Positions 27,984 through 36,736 of a stretch of DNA of 64,000 nucleotides are shown one piece after another. The stretch is from contig CALAMI010000036.1 in NCBI GenBank assembly GCA_937925685.1, positions 17,212-81,211 of the forward strand, written 5' to 3'. Origin of the DNA: Candidatus Binatia bacterium (GTDB lineage Bacteria > Desulfobacterota > Binatia > HRBIN30). Both the position numbers and the translations under genes were made by a program. Each line of letters starts with the position of its first letter. Position 1 is the first letter of the stretch. The notes below the pieces were generated by a model, which worked only from the letters and a program-made list of their open reading frames with translations, had not been told where the DNA came from and did no database searches.

Positions 27984-29057
27984 ATGCGGAACCCACGAGA
28001 GTTTTTTCGACCCTTGGCCATGGGGGCCCCAGAGCCTTTGAAAGAAGTGCCGGTCAAGCCTTCGCGCGTGATCCACTTCTTCGATCCCAGTAATCCAAAA
28101 ATGGCGGCAAAGTTGCCAGAGTTGGCCCGCCAAGCGGACATTCTTTTGGGAAACCTCGAAGATGCTATCCCCATGGACAAGAAGGAGGCTGCGCGACAGG
28201 GGCTTATCCGGATCGCTCAGGAGGTAGACCTAGGTGACACGCCCTTATGGACGCGCGTGAACAGTCTCGAAAGCCCCTGGTTTCTCGATGACATGATCCG
28301 AATCGTGACCGAGGCTGGCGAGCGAATCGAAGTCATCATGGTGCCCAAAGTCGAGGGGCCGTGGGACATCCACTATGTCGACCGACTCCTAGCGCAGCTC
28401 GAGGCCCGCGCAAAATTGAGCCGGCCCATTCTCGTCCATGCGATCCTGGAAACTTCGTTGGGGATGATCAACGTCGAGGAAATCTGTGCCGCGAGTCCAC
28501 GGATGCAAGGAGTCAGCTTCGGGCCGGCCGACCTGGCGGCTTCCCGGCGCATGAAAACGACGCGAGTGGGTGGTGGTCATCCGGCGTATCTGGTGCGCGC
28601 TGATCCCGATCCGAAGAACCCTGAGGCCCCCCGCCCTGTCGCTCAGCAAGACCCGTGGCATTATTCTATCGCCCGCATGGTCGACGCTTGCACGGCCACG
28701 GGAGCACTGCCTTTTTATGGGCCTTTTGGGGATATTTCCGATCCTCTGGGGTGTGAGGACCAGTTTCGTGCCGCGTTCTTGTTGGGCTGCGTTGGTGCCT
28801 GGTCGCTTCATCCGAGCCAGATTCCCATTGCCAAAAAGGTCTTTAGTCCTCCCCCCGACGAAGTTGCATTTGCGCGCAAGGTGATGGCGGCCATGCCTGA
28901 CGGCCGCGGTGTTCAAATGATCGACGGGAAGATGCAAGACGATGCCACATGGAAGCAATGCCGTGTCATGGTGACGTTGGCCAAGCTGCTTGCCCGCAAG
29001 GATCCAGAGCTCGCGGCCACTTATGGTTTCACGCCCGAAGACTTACGGGAGGTTTGA
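27984..29057 (+). CDS. HpcH/HpaI (citrate lyase beta-like) family lyase, malyl-CoA lyase-like
   Basis: 357 residues. TIM-barrel C-C lyase family: the first acidic motif [44 protein letters not shown], the metal-ligand region [15 protein letters not shown], and [17 protein letters not shown] near the CoA-binding end. The length and SLHPSQI motif place it with malyl-CoA/citramalyl-CoA lyases and malyl-CoA thioesterases rather than small HpaI aldolases. It is followed after 3 bases by an FAH-family gene and then PEP carboxykinase, so products such as glyoxylate, pyruvate, acetyl-CoA or oxaloacetate may feed central metabolism. Exact reaction unresolved. Confidence 0.82.
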   Translation: MRNPREFFRPLAMGAPEPLKEVPVKPSRVIHFFDPSNPKMAAKLPELARQADILLGNLEDAIPMDKKEAARQGLIRIAQEVDLGDTPLWTRVNSLESPWFLDDMIRIVTEAGERIEVIMVPKVEGPWDIHYVDRLLAQLEARAKLSRPILVHAILETSLGMINVEEICAASPRMQGVSFGPADLAASRRMKTTRVGGGHPAYLVRADPDPKNPEAPRPVAQQDPWHYSIARMVDACTATGALPFYGPFGDISDPLGCEDQFRAAFLLGCVGAWSLHPSQIPIAKKVFSPPPDEVAFARKVMAAMPDGRGVQMIDGKMQDDATWKQCRVMVTLAKLLARKDPELAATYGFTPEDLREV

Positions 29058-29060
29058 TGG

Positions 29061-29945
29061 ATGAGCCTTCGCCTCGTTAACCGAGCCGGGCGAGCCTGTT
29101 TGTGGCTGGATCGCGGCTTCGTTGACATTGAGCATGGCTCGCAGGGACGCTTTCCTGCCAATCCGATGGAGGCCATTTCCCGGTGGTTCGAAATTGCCGA
29201 GTGGGGATCCGGTCTTTCGTCCAGTGCTGCCGAAGGGCCCGTGATCGAAGAACAGCTCGGGCCCCCTGTTCCACGGCCCACTAAGGTTTTTGGAATCGGT
29301 TTGAACTACCGCGACCATGCCGCTGAAGCTGGCTTGGCCATACCGGAAGTTCCCCTGGTCTTTACCAAATTCCCCAGTTGTCTCGTGGGTCCTCGACAGG
29401 CAGTGGAGCTGTCGTCGGATTACGTGGATTGGGAAGTCGAACTGGTCGTCGTCATTGGCCGGCGAGGGCGGGCCATTAAAGCGGCAGAGGCCAGCGACTA
29501 CATCGCCGGCTATATGGTTGGCCAAGACATTTCCGATCGTAAGGCGCAGTTCGCCGGCAATCCGCCGCAGTTTTCCATGGGGAAATCGTACGACACGTTC
29601 GGACCGGTCGGTCCGGCGATGGTCTCCCTCGACGGGTTTGCCAACCCGAATGACCTCAGGCTGACGTGCGAGGTCAGCGGCCAGATGATGCAAGACAGCC
29701 GCACGAGCGAAATGATTTTCTCCGTTCCTGAACTCGTCGAGTTCCTCTCGCGTCGCTGTACCTTGGAAGCAGGCGACCTGATCTTTACCGGTACTCCTGC
29801 TGGAGTGGGGTCGACACGGAAACCCCGACGCTACTTGCGGCCGGGCGACGTCATCCGCTCTTGGATCGAAGGAATTGGTGTTCTCGTGAACGAATGCATT
29901 GCTGACGCGACCCCGCCAGCAAGCGAGCCTGGAAGTAAGTCTTAA
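29061..29945 (+). CDS. Fumarylacetoacetate hydrolase (FAH) family protein
   Basis: 294 residues. The FAH catalytic domain begins near residue 75: KVFGIGLNYRDHAAEAG, FTKFPSCLVGP, the metal-binding DWEVELVVVIG, YMVGQDISDR, GKSYDTFGPVGPAMV and FTGTPAGVG. This family hydrolyses or decarboxylates 2-oxo acids such as fumarylpyruvate, acylpyruvates or oxaloacetate. The N-terminal 70 residues form the usual small lead domain. GGAGG at 29047-29051 supports ATG 29061. Its position between a malyl-CoA-lyase-like protein and PEP carboxykinase makes oxaloacetate a reasonable but unproven substrate. Confidence 0.87.
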   Translation: MSLRLVNRAGRACLWLDRGFVDIEHGSQGRFPANPMEAISRWFEIAEWGSGLSSSAAEGPVIEEQLGPPVPRPTKVFGIGLNYRDHAAEAGLAIPEVPLVFTKFPSCLVGPRQAVELSSDYVDWEVELVVVIGRRGRAIKAAEASDYIAGYMVGQDISDRKAQFAGNPPQFSMGKSYDTFGPVGPAMVSLDGFANPNDLRLTCEVSGQMMQDSRTSEMIFSVPELVEFLSRRCTLEAGDLIFTGTPAGVGSTRKPRRYLRPGDVIRSWIEGIGVLVNECIADATPPASEPGSKS

Positions 29946-29970
29946 ACCTGAACGAAAGGAGAGGACGCAG

Positions 29971-31731
29971 ATGGCTACGCCTTTAGAACAGTGGGTGGAG
30001 CGAGTCGCGTCGCAGACGCAGCCGAAGAACATCGTTTGGTGTGACGGCTCGGATGAGGAGTACGAGCGGCTCGTTCGTGAAATGGTTGACGATGGGATCT
30101 TGGTGGAGTTGAATCAACAGCTCTTTCCCGGCTGTTACCTGCATCGCAGCCACCCCAGTGACGTTGCCCGCACCGAGCACCTCACCTTCGTATGCACGGA
30201 AAGAAAAGAGGATGCGGGGCCGAACAATAACTGGATGGCCCCGAAGGAGGCTAAGGAAAAGGTAGGCGCCCTGTTCCAGGGTGCGATGCGCGGGCGGACG
30301 ATGTATGTCTTGCCGTACTTGATGGGGCCACCTTCCTCGCCCTTCGCCCGTGTGGGTGTGGAAGTTACCGACAGCCCTTACGTGGCCGTGAGCATGCGCA
30401 TCATGACGCGCATGGGTAAAGTCGCCTTGGAGCGACTCGGTTCATCGGAGGACTTTGTCAAGGGCCAGCACTCTTTGGGCGACTTGAGCCCCGAGCGTCG
30501 CTTTATCCTCCACTTCCCCGAAGAGCGTGACATCTGGTCCATCGGCTCGGGTTACGGCGGCAACGCTCTCCTGGGCAAGAAGTGTTTTGCCTTGCGAATC
30601 GCCAGTTACATGGCGCGTTTCGAAGGTTGGCTTGCTGAACACATGCTCATCGTCGGCGTCGAGGAACCCAACGGGCGCATAAGTTATCTCACGGGCGCTT
30701 TCCCTTCTGCGTGCGGAAAAACCAACTTAGCGATGCTCGTACCTCCGCCTTCGCAAAAAGGGTATCGCGTTTGGACTGTGGGGGAGGATATTGCCTGGAT
30801 GCACGTGAGCGAGGTCGGCCAGCTCCGGGCAATCAATCCTGAGGCCGGTTTCTTTGGAGTGGCCCCAGGAACGAATTGGAAGACAAATCCCAACGTGATG
30901 AAGACCATCCAGCGAAACACACTGTTCACGAACGTAGCCTTGCGGCCCGATGGCACTCCTTATTGGGAGGGACTTGACGATACTCCACCAGCCGAGTGTT
31001 TGGATTGGCAAGGACGGCCTTGGACGCCGCAAAGCGAAACCAAAGCGGCTCATCCGAATTCACGCTTTACCGCTCCAGCTCGACAGTGCCCGTCGATGTC
31101 GCCTTACTGGGAAGCACCAGAGGGCGTACCTATATCGGCTATTTTGTTCGGGGGACGAAGGGCATCCCTCATTCCCTTGGTGTTCGAGGCGTTCGACTGG
31201 CAGCACGGTGTGTTCCTAGGAGCTGTGCTATCCTCGGAAACCACGGCCGCGCAAAGTGGAGCGGTCGGGGTGGTCCGCCGTGACCCCATGGCCATGTTGC
31301 CATTTTGCGGGTACAACATGGGAGACTATTTTGCCCATTGGCTAGAAATGGGCCGGCGATTGCCTCAGCCCCCACGAATTTTCCGAGTGAACTGGTTCCG
31401 GCGTGATGAGCATGGCAATTTTATGTGGCCTGGATTCGGGGAGAATTTGCGCGTGTTGCGATGGATTTTGGCCCGCGTCCATGGCGAAGTGGATGCAGAA
31501 GAGACCCCGATCGGATACGTGCCTCGAGTCAAGGACATTGACTTGGACGGTACCGACGTGAGTCGGGAGACTTTACGCAAGCTGCTCACCGTCGATCGCT
31601 TAGGCTGGCTCGAAAACGCCGGGGCGCAAGCGGAGTTTCTGAAGCAATTTGGTGATCGGTTGCCTCGCGAGATTTGGGAGGAAAACCAGAAATTAGTTTG
31701 CCGACTGCAAGACCGTTGCATCGTTGGCTAG
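29971..31731 (+). CDS. pckG: Phosphoenolpyruvate carboxykinase (GTP)
   Basis: Converts oxaloacetate and GTP to PEP, CO2 and GDP (gluconeogenesis or the reverse anaplerotic reaction). 586 residues, typical of the GTP class. Seen: the P-loop with the reactive cysteine GAFPSACGKTNLAML, the Mn-ligand region around GGNALLGKKCFALRIAS, and IGYVPRVKDIDLDG near the C-terminus. ATG 29971 follows AAAGGAGAGG; the open frame extends 24 codons upstream into the FAH gene without conserved sequence. Last gene of the lyase-FAH-pckG run. Confidence 0.95.
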   Translation: MATPLEQWVERVASQTQPKNIVWCDGSDEEYERLVREMVDDGILVELNQQLFPGCYLHRSHPSDVARTEHLTFVCTERKEDAGPNNNWMAPKEAKEKVGALFQGAMRGRTMYVLPYLMGPPSSPFARVGVEVTDSPYVAVSMRIMTRMGKVALERLGSSEDFVKGQHSLGDLSPERRFILHFPEERDIWSIGSGYGGNALLGKKCFALRIASYMARFEGWLAEHMLIVGVEEPNGRISYLTGAFPSACGKTNLAMLVPPPSQKGYRVWTVGEDIAWMHVSEVGQLRAINPEAGFFGVAPGTNWKTNPNVMKTIQRNTLFTNVALRPDGTPYWEGLDDTPPAECLDWQGRPWTPQSETKAAHPNSRFTAPARQCPSMSPYWEAPEGVPISAILFGGRRASLIPLVFEAFDWQHGVFLGAVLSSETTAAQSGAVGVVRRDPMAMLPFCGYNMGDYFAHWLEMGRRLPQPPRIFRVNWFRRDEHGNFMWPGFGENLRVLRWILARVHGEVDAEETPIGYVPRVKDIDLDGTDVSRETLRKLLTVDRLGWLENAGAQAEFLKQFGDRLPREIWEENQKLVCRLQDRCIVG

Positions 31732-31762
31732 ACGCGTCGGCGGTGCCGGATTCTGGCGCGAA

Positions 31763-32833
31763 CTACGGCGACGCAAATGACAGCAGCGCCTGCTTGAGTT
31801 GGCGATCGATCGGATGCTCGCCGAGCCAAATGGAAAAGTACGCCGAAGCGAAATCTGCTCCTGGTATGCGAGCCTTGAGAACTCCGTTCAAAGTTAACTC
31901 CGTGCCCACATGAGGAACGTAAGTGAGAGCGTAACGATCTCCGGGACGCACGCTTTCATACGCTCGATGCAGTTGCTCGATGCGTGGCCGGAGCGCGCTC
32001 AGCCGCTCCGGGGAAACATTTTTCGACAACAGCGCATCAGCTGCCTCTTGAAAAGCTTGGGCAGGAATGGACCAAAAGTAATGGACTTCCAGTCTCTTCG
32101 GGACGTCCTCAAGAACGTCGCTTGGCCGGGTGCCCTGCGGGAGGTACAGCGCAGCAGCATAACCTTTAAAAATCACCCGATAGCGAAGGAGCCCAGCTCC
32201 ATGGAGTTGCAGCCGTATGCCATGCGCTTCCACCGTCTCCGCAAAAAATACGCCGCCGACCTCGTGCGTGCCCGCTGCAGCGGGAGCACCAGCCAGTAGA
32301 AGCACATTCACTGTCATCCCCGCCACAAGCGCACTAGCCGTTGAGGCCCGTTTCCTAAAAATGCCGAGCATCGCTACCGACCACGCTCCCCCCAAAATGA
32401 CATACCGCAAAAGCCTCGGGTCATGAACGTTTGCAGCGCCCCAGCGCTCCGCGAGGGCGTAGCTCATCGGACCCGCCACCGCCCCGATGACAGCGGCCAA
32501 AACTGGTCTTCCTCGCAGCCACTGTAGGCTGGTACCGTACGTCGTGGCAAAATTGGCCCATAGCAAGCTTACCCAGACCGGGCACACCACTCCTGCAAAG
32601 CCCGCCGGGGTGTACAGCCCTAGGTGGATCAAAGCGGTGTCGAATCCGGTGCCGAGCACAGTGAGCAGCACAACGCGCCGGAGCCCGCTTTGGCGATCCT
32701 GATCGAGGAGAATTTGCAGGGCAATCGCGCCGACGGCGATGACAACGGCGATTCCCGTCATGTCGTACGCAGCCCCGAGCACTAGCGCGCACCATACCAA
32801 GTAAGCGGAAACCGCGTTGATCAGCACACGCAT
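31763..32833 (-). CDS. DUF2878 membrane domain fused to chalcone-isomerase-like domain
   Basis: About 356 residues in two parts. The first 160 or so form several membrane helices (start MRVLINAVSAYLVWCALVLG, then YDMTGIAVVIAVG) like DUF2878 proteins. A further helix (TASALVAGMTVNVLLLAGAP) works like a signal anchor for the second part. That part is a chalcone-isomerase-like domain of the bacterial periplasmic type (VEAHGIRLQLHGAGLLRYRV, YFWSIPAQAFQEAADALL, YFSIWLGEHPID). In other bacteria these are usually separate genes next to cfa and DUF1295. ATG 32833 fits the DUF2878 N-terminus; ATG 32899 is an alternative but leaves only 11 bases to the divergent cfa start. Function unknown. Confidence 0.75.
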   Translation of the reverse strand: MRVLINAVSAYLVWCALVLGAAYDMTGIAVVIAVGAIALQILLDQDRQSGLRRVVLLTVLGTGFDTALIHLGLYTPAGFAGVVCPVWVSLLWANFATTYGTSLQWLRGRPVLAAVIGAVAGPMSYALAERWGAANVHDPRLLRYVILGGAWSVAMLGIFRKRASTASALVAGMTVNVLLLAGAPAAAGTHEVGGVFFAETVEAHGIRLQLHGAGLLRYRVIFKGYAAALYLPQGTRPSDVLEDVPKRLEVHYFWSIPAQAFQEAADALLSKNVSPERLSALRPRIEQLHRAYESVRPGDRYALTYVPHVGTELTLNGVLKARIPGADFASAYFSIWLGEHPIDRQLKQALLSFASP

Positions 32834-32910
32834 AACCTTGGCGATGTGGAACCGACCGGCTGGGTGTTTTTGGTCATGCCAATTCTTTACCTCGTCCATG
32901 AGGTGAGAAA
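32834..32910. promoter_or_regulatory. Short divergent promoter region of the lipid locus
   Basis: 77 bases separate the proposed starts of the DUF2878-CHI gene (minus) and the cfa-like gene (plus). GAGGTGAG just before 32911 is the ribosome-binding site of cfa. In Rhodobacter and Vibrio the comparable cfa/DUF1295/CHI locus is controlled by an ECF sigma factor with ChrR; I see no recognisable sigma-E type box and no such regulator in this window. Confidence 0.3.
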
Positions 32911-34026
32911 ATGCCACCCCGTTGGCTCGCGGGATTTTTGCGGCATAAGCAGAGGTCAGGATGGATTGACAAGACCATGATTCCTGCACTGATTTCGCTT
33001 GCTGAGAGAGGGCAGCTGCCCGACACCTTGGTACGTTGGGGAATCCGGCTGTTCTTGTACCAGAGGCTGAGAGAGCAGGCGCGCCTGCAATCTTCGGATT
33101 CTCGAGACGACCCCCGGGGAGGTCTGAACCGCTTGTTGGACGAGTTAGGAAATGGTCCCCTGGCTGTACACCCAGAGAAGGCTAACGAACAACATTACGA
33201 GCTTCCGCCGGAGTTTTTTGCCCGGGTTCTGGGTCCGAGACTAAAGTATAGTTGCTGTTACTGGGGTCCTCCGGTTGCTTCGTTGTCTGCCGCCGAGGAA
33301 GCCATGCTGGAACTGACTGCACGCCGGGCGGAGCTGCACGATGGGCAACGTGTGCTGGACCTTGGGTGCGGTTGGGGTTCGGTGACGCTGTGGGCTGCGC
33401 AACGCTATCCGGGCTCGGAGTTTTACGCAGTGTCGAATTCCAAAAGGCAAAGCGAGTTCATCGAGAGTCGAGCAAGCCAACTGGGGCTGAAGAATGTTCG
33501 CGCTGTCTTTGCCGATGTCAGCGGCGAGTTTTCCCCGAGCATGACATTTCACCGCGTGGTTTCGATCGAGATGTTCGAGCACTTCCGAAACCACGCAGAA
33601 CTCCTTCGCCGCATCGCAAGCTGGCTAGAGCCAGATGGCAAACTTTTCGTCCATGTCTTCGTGCATCGGACATACGCGTATGTATACGACAGCGAGGGAG
33701 CTACGAACTGGATGGGCCGTTTCTTTTTTACTGGGGGCATGATGCTTTGCGACGATTTTCTCCCGAGGTTGCAAAACCACTTGATCTTGCGGCATCACTG
33801 GCGCTTGAACGGTCAGCATTATCAGAGAACGGCTGCTGCTTGGAGACAGCGGTTGGAGGAAAACCGGCAACAATTGATGCCCCTGCTCGCCGAGACGTAC
33901 CGCGGTGACGATCCCCTCCGTTGGTTTCACCGTTGGCGCCTGTTTTTTCTCGCCTGTGAGGAAATGTTCGGGTTCCGCCAAGGTCGAGAGTGGTGGGTTT
34001 CGCATTACACCTTCGACCGGCGTTAG
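32911..34026 (+). CDS. Cyclopropane-fatty-acid-synthase-like SAM methyltransferase
   Basis: 371 residues of the CFA/UfaM family, which adds a methyl or methylene to unsaturated acyl chains in membrane phospholipids. Motifs: EKANEQHYELPPEFFARVLG and LKYSCCYWG before the core, SAM motif VLDLGCGWGSVTLWAAQRYP, AVSNSKRQSEFI, the active-site region VVSIEMFEHFRNHAELL, and FFFTGGMMLCDD. The glycine/cysteine pattern matches the CFA-like branch found with DUF1295 and DUF2878 genes, where methylated or furan fatty acids have been reported, rather than classical E. coli Cfa. Start ATG 32911 has a good GAGGTG site; 32977 is possible. Confidence 0.88.
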   Translation: MPPRWLAGFLRHKQRSGWIDKTMIPALISLAERGQLPDTLVRWGIRLFLYQRLREQARLQSSDSRDDPRGGLNRLLDELGNGPLAVHPEKANEQHYELPPEFFARVLGPRLKYSCCYWGPPVASLSAAEEAMLELTARRAELHDGQRVLDLGCGWGSVTLWAAQRYPGSEFYAVSNSKRQSEFIESRASQLGLKNVRAVFADVSGEFSPSMTFHRVVSIEMFEHFRNHAELLRRIASWLEPDGKLFVHVFVHRTYAYVYDSEGATNWMGRFFFTGGMMLCDDFLPRLQNHLILRHHWRLNGQHYQRTAAAWRQRLEENRQQLMPLLAETYRGDDPLRWFHRWRLFFLACEEMFGFRQGREWWVSHYTFDRR

Positions 34027-34099
34027 TTGGGGAGGCCCGAAAGCTGTTGTCCAGGCGTATTCATCGTGACCAGACAACGGGGAGAGACAAGCTGGACGA

Positions 34100-34891
34100 T
34101 TAGCGCTTGGAGTTTTTGGGCCACCAAGGGAGAAAGGCACTCGTGCGTGCAGCATAATCACCGTACTCCGGGTGACGCTTTGTCATCCCTCGTTCGAGCA
34201 GCGCAACTCCAGAAACGCGAAGAAGCAGGAACGTCATGAGCACGGGGCTGAAAATGGTCCACCAGCCACCTTGGGACACAGCGAACAAAAATAGTGCCCA
34301 CCACACGACTGCTTCCCCGAAATAATTGGGATGGCGGGAATAGCGCCAAAGCCCGCTTTGCAGCACTCGCTTCGCTCCACCGGAACGGCGCTTGAACGAG
34401 GCGAGCTGCCAGTCGGCAACGGTTTCGAAGGTGAACCCGAATGCGAACAGGAAAAACGCTAAAGTGTCAGAGGTTGCCCAACCCTGGGGATTGGTGGTGA
34501 ACACCACGTAAAGCGGCATGGCAACAAGCCAAATGAGGAAAGCTTGAAGCCAAAATACGGTGAAGAGGCTGAGCCACCGGAAGCTCTCGCCCCAGTACTG
34601 GCGCATGGCCGCGTAGCGATAATCCTCAGGCTGACCCCAACTCCTCCATGCCAGGTAGCCCGAGAGCCGAAGCGCCCAAAGTAGCACGCTTGCGAAAACC
34701 ACTTGCGCTTTGCCGCGGGTGAGCCCCCCGCCCAACACGCTGTAGACGAGCGCCAGCACAACGAACCCGACGCCCCAGAATACGTCTACGACGCTGGTTT
34801 TTTCGGTGCGAAGGGTGACCGCCCAGACCAGGGTAAAAAAGACGAGCAGTGTGGCCAGACCATAGAGCAACAATTGTGTCGATTCGGACAT
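34100..34891 (-). CDS. DUF1295 (steroid 5-alpha-reductase-like) membrane protein
   Basis: 263 residues with about six or seven helices. VVDVFWGVGFVVLAL at the start, then AWRSWGQPEDYRYAAMR and the C-terminal GLWRYSRHPNYFGEAVVWW, which is the NADPH/SAM-binding signature shared by DUF1295 proteins, steroid reductases and isoprenylcysteine methyltransferases. It probably reduces or modifies an unsaturated lipid; in related loci DUF1295 genes sit beside CFA-like methyltransferases. Convergent with the cfa-like gene, 73 bases apart. Confidence 0.87.
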   Translation of the reverse strand: MSESTQLLLYGLATLLVFFTLVWAVTLRTEKTSVVDVFWGVGFVVLALVYSVLGGGLTRGKAQVVFASVLLWALRLSGYLAWRSWGQPEDYRYAAMRQYWGESFRWLSLFTVFWLQAFLIWLVAMPLYVVFTTNPQGWATSDTLAFFLFAFGFTFETVADWQLASFKRRSGGAKRVLQSGLWRYSRHPNYFGEAVVWWALFLFAVSQGGWWTIFSPVLMTFLLLRVSGVALLERGMTKRHPEYGDYAARTSAFLPWWPKNSKR

Positions 34892-34978
34892 TATTTCGGA
34901 TTGAAGTCAATCGGGAAGGCGAGTCCAGCCCCCTGGGGAAACGCTGGCCTCGAGCAAGGTGGTGATTCTCCCCGAAGG

Positions 34979-36727
34979 TCAGCTGTTTGCTTGCGCGCGT
35001 GGGAAATCGAGCGTGCTCGCTTGCTCAATCGCGAGCTCAGGTCGAAGCTCCCGTCGCAGCGTTTTTCCGTTGCGCGTACGCGGAAAGTCGCGAACGAGAT
35101 AGACGATTTTGGGCGCCTTGAAGGAAGCGAGGTGCTGGTGCGCGAATTGGAGAATATCGCTGGCACGGACACTGCTTTCCGGGCGCAAGATAACGTACGA
35201 CACGACCAGGCGCTTGCTCCCATCGATTTCCTCGGCCGTGGTCGCTGCGTCAACCACATCTGGATGTTCTTTGAGCACGCGGTCAACCTCGAAAGGCGAT
35301 ACCCGGTAACCGAACGATTTGATGAGGTCGTCACGTCGGCCGAGAAACCAGATATATCCATCAGCATCTCGTCGCGCGTAGTCGCCGGTTAGGAACCAGT
35401 CGCCACGAAAGCAGCGCCTCGTTTCCTCCGGTCGATTCCAATAGCCCAGCATCAAAGCTGGATCCGACCGCGGTATGCAAAGCATGCCTTCCTCGTCCGT
35501 CCCACACTCAGCGAGCGTCTCCGGGTCGAGAATGCGGACCTCGTGGCCGGGTTGGATGAGTCCTGCAGAGCCCGGGCGCAGCGGCATTTTCGTTGTCTGG
35601 CAAATGTAGTAAGAGCACTCGGTCATCCCCAGCCCTTCGTAAATCGGCAGGCCGAATCGTTCTTCCCAGCGTCGTAAAAGTTCGCTCGATAGTTGCTCGC
35701 CGGCCGACATACAGTGGTGTAGGCTTGGCACATCCTTTCGCGTCGCTGAGGAGTGCTCGAGAATGTGGCGGTAAAGGGTCGGTACACCAATGAACGTAGT
35801 GGCCCGATGCTTGGCGATCAGCTCGGGCCAAATGGCCCCGTGTGAACTCCCTTCGTGCACAATGGTTGTATGTCCCCGGTAAAGCGGGTCCATCATGCCG
35901 GTACCCAACACGTAGGTCCAATTGTATTTGCCCGAATGAAGAACGCGCTCGCCCGAAGGGAGAAAATTGAACCAGTACTCGGACGAGGGCTGTTTTCCTA
36001 ACAACACCCGGTGGGCGTGCAAAACACCTTTGGGGTAACCCGTAGTGCCAGAGGTGTAGACCAAGTAGGCCGGGTCGTCGCTGTGGGTTGGTTCCGGGGG
36101 ATCCCAGCGGTGGATCGCAGCCAACGCTGGTCTTAAAAGTTCGACCCCACACTGACCGACCGTCCTTGCCGGCCTCCGCTCGCCCACAAGCAAGACCCAC
36201 CGCAGAGCGGGCGCCTTTGCAGCAACCGTCTCCAGCAGGGGCCAGGAGTCGAGTTCGAGAACGATGGCCGCGGCTCCCGAATCGCGTGCGAGGAACGTCA
36301 GTTCGTCTACTGTCAGCAGGGTGGAACTGGGTACCGGAACCGCTCCGCGCTTCAGCGCCCCGAGAAAAACCACCGCGTAGTCGAGACAGTTTGGTAGCCG
36401 AATGAGGAGGCGATCCTCGCGGTCGATGCTTAGCTCCCGTAGGAGCTGCGCCATGCGGCTCGTTTGCTCCGCTAATGCGCCAAAGGTCAGTGACTCGACA
36501 CCTCGCTCGTCGTCATCGACGATCACCGCAGGGTTGTCCGCGCGTTCCCCCTGGGCATGGGCATCGGTGCATGCCTCGCCAATGTTGAAGAATTCAGGAA
36601 TCTCCCAATGCCAGGTGGGAAGTTCCGGCACGAAATGTTTGGATAGCGCAGAGCAGGCACGAAAGCCACCACTCGTGCTGATGTTCCGACGAGACCGAGA
36701 CTTGCCCGGGCGGAGGAAATAGGCCAC
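34979..36727 (-). CDS. AMP-forming acyl-CoA synthetase (benzoate-CoA ligase-like)
   Basis: 582 residues, ANL superfamily. P-loop YTSGTTGYPKGVLHAHRVLL; A5 motif GLGMTECSYY; A7 TGDYARRDADGYIWFLGRRD; A8 hinge IKSFGYRVSPFEVDRVLKEH; A10 catalytic lysine in FPRTRNGKTLRREL. Activates a carboxylic acid (aromatic, medium-chain or similar) to its CoA thioester in the cytosol. The first 32 residues look unlike the family, so a GTG at 36631 (before the PELPTWHWEIPEFFNIG segment) may be the true start. Only 9 bases separate the longer version from the divergent SLT gene, which also argues for the shorter one. Confidence 0.87.
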   Translation of the reverse strand: MAYFLRPGKSRSRRNISTSGGFRACSALSKHFVPELPTWHWEIPEFFNIGEACTDAHAQGERADNPAVIVDDDERGVESLTFGALAEQTSRMAQLLRELSIDREDRLLIRLPNCLDYAVVFLGALKRGAVPVPSSTLLTVDELTFLARDSGAAAIVLELDSWPLLETVAAKAPALRWVLLVGERRPARTVGQCGVELLRPALAAIHRWDPPEPTHSDDPAYLVYTSGTTGYPKGVLHAHRVLLGKQPSSEYWFNFLPSGERVLHSGKYNWTYVLGTGMMDPLYRGHTTIVHEGSSHGAIWPELIAKHRATTFIGVPTLYRHILEHSSATRKDVPSLHHCMSAGEQLSSELLRRWEERFGLPIYEGLGMTECSYYICQTTKMPLRPGSAGLIQPGHEVRILDPETLAECGTDEEGMLCIPRSDPALMLGYWNRPEETRRCFRGDWFLTGDYARRDADGYIWFLGRRDDLIKSFGYRVSPFEVDRVLKEHPDVVDAATTAEEIDGSKRLVVSYVILRPESSVRASDILQFAHQHLASFKAPKIVYLVRDFPRTRNGKTLRRELRPELAIEQASTLDFPRAQANS

Positions 36728-36736
36728 TCTGGCAAC

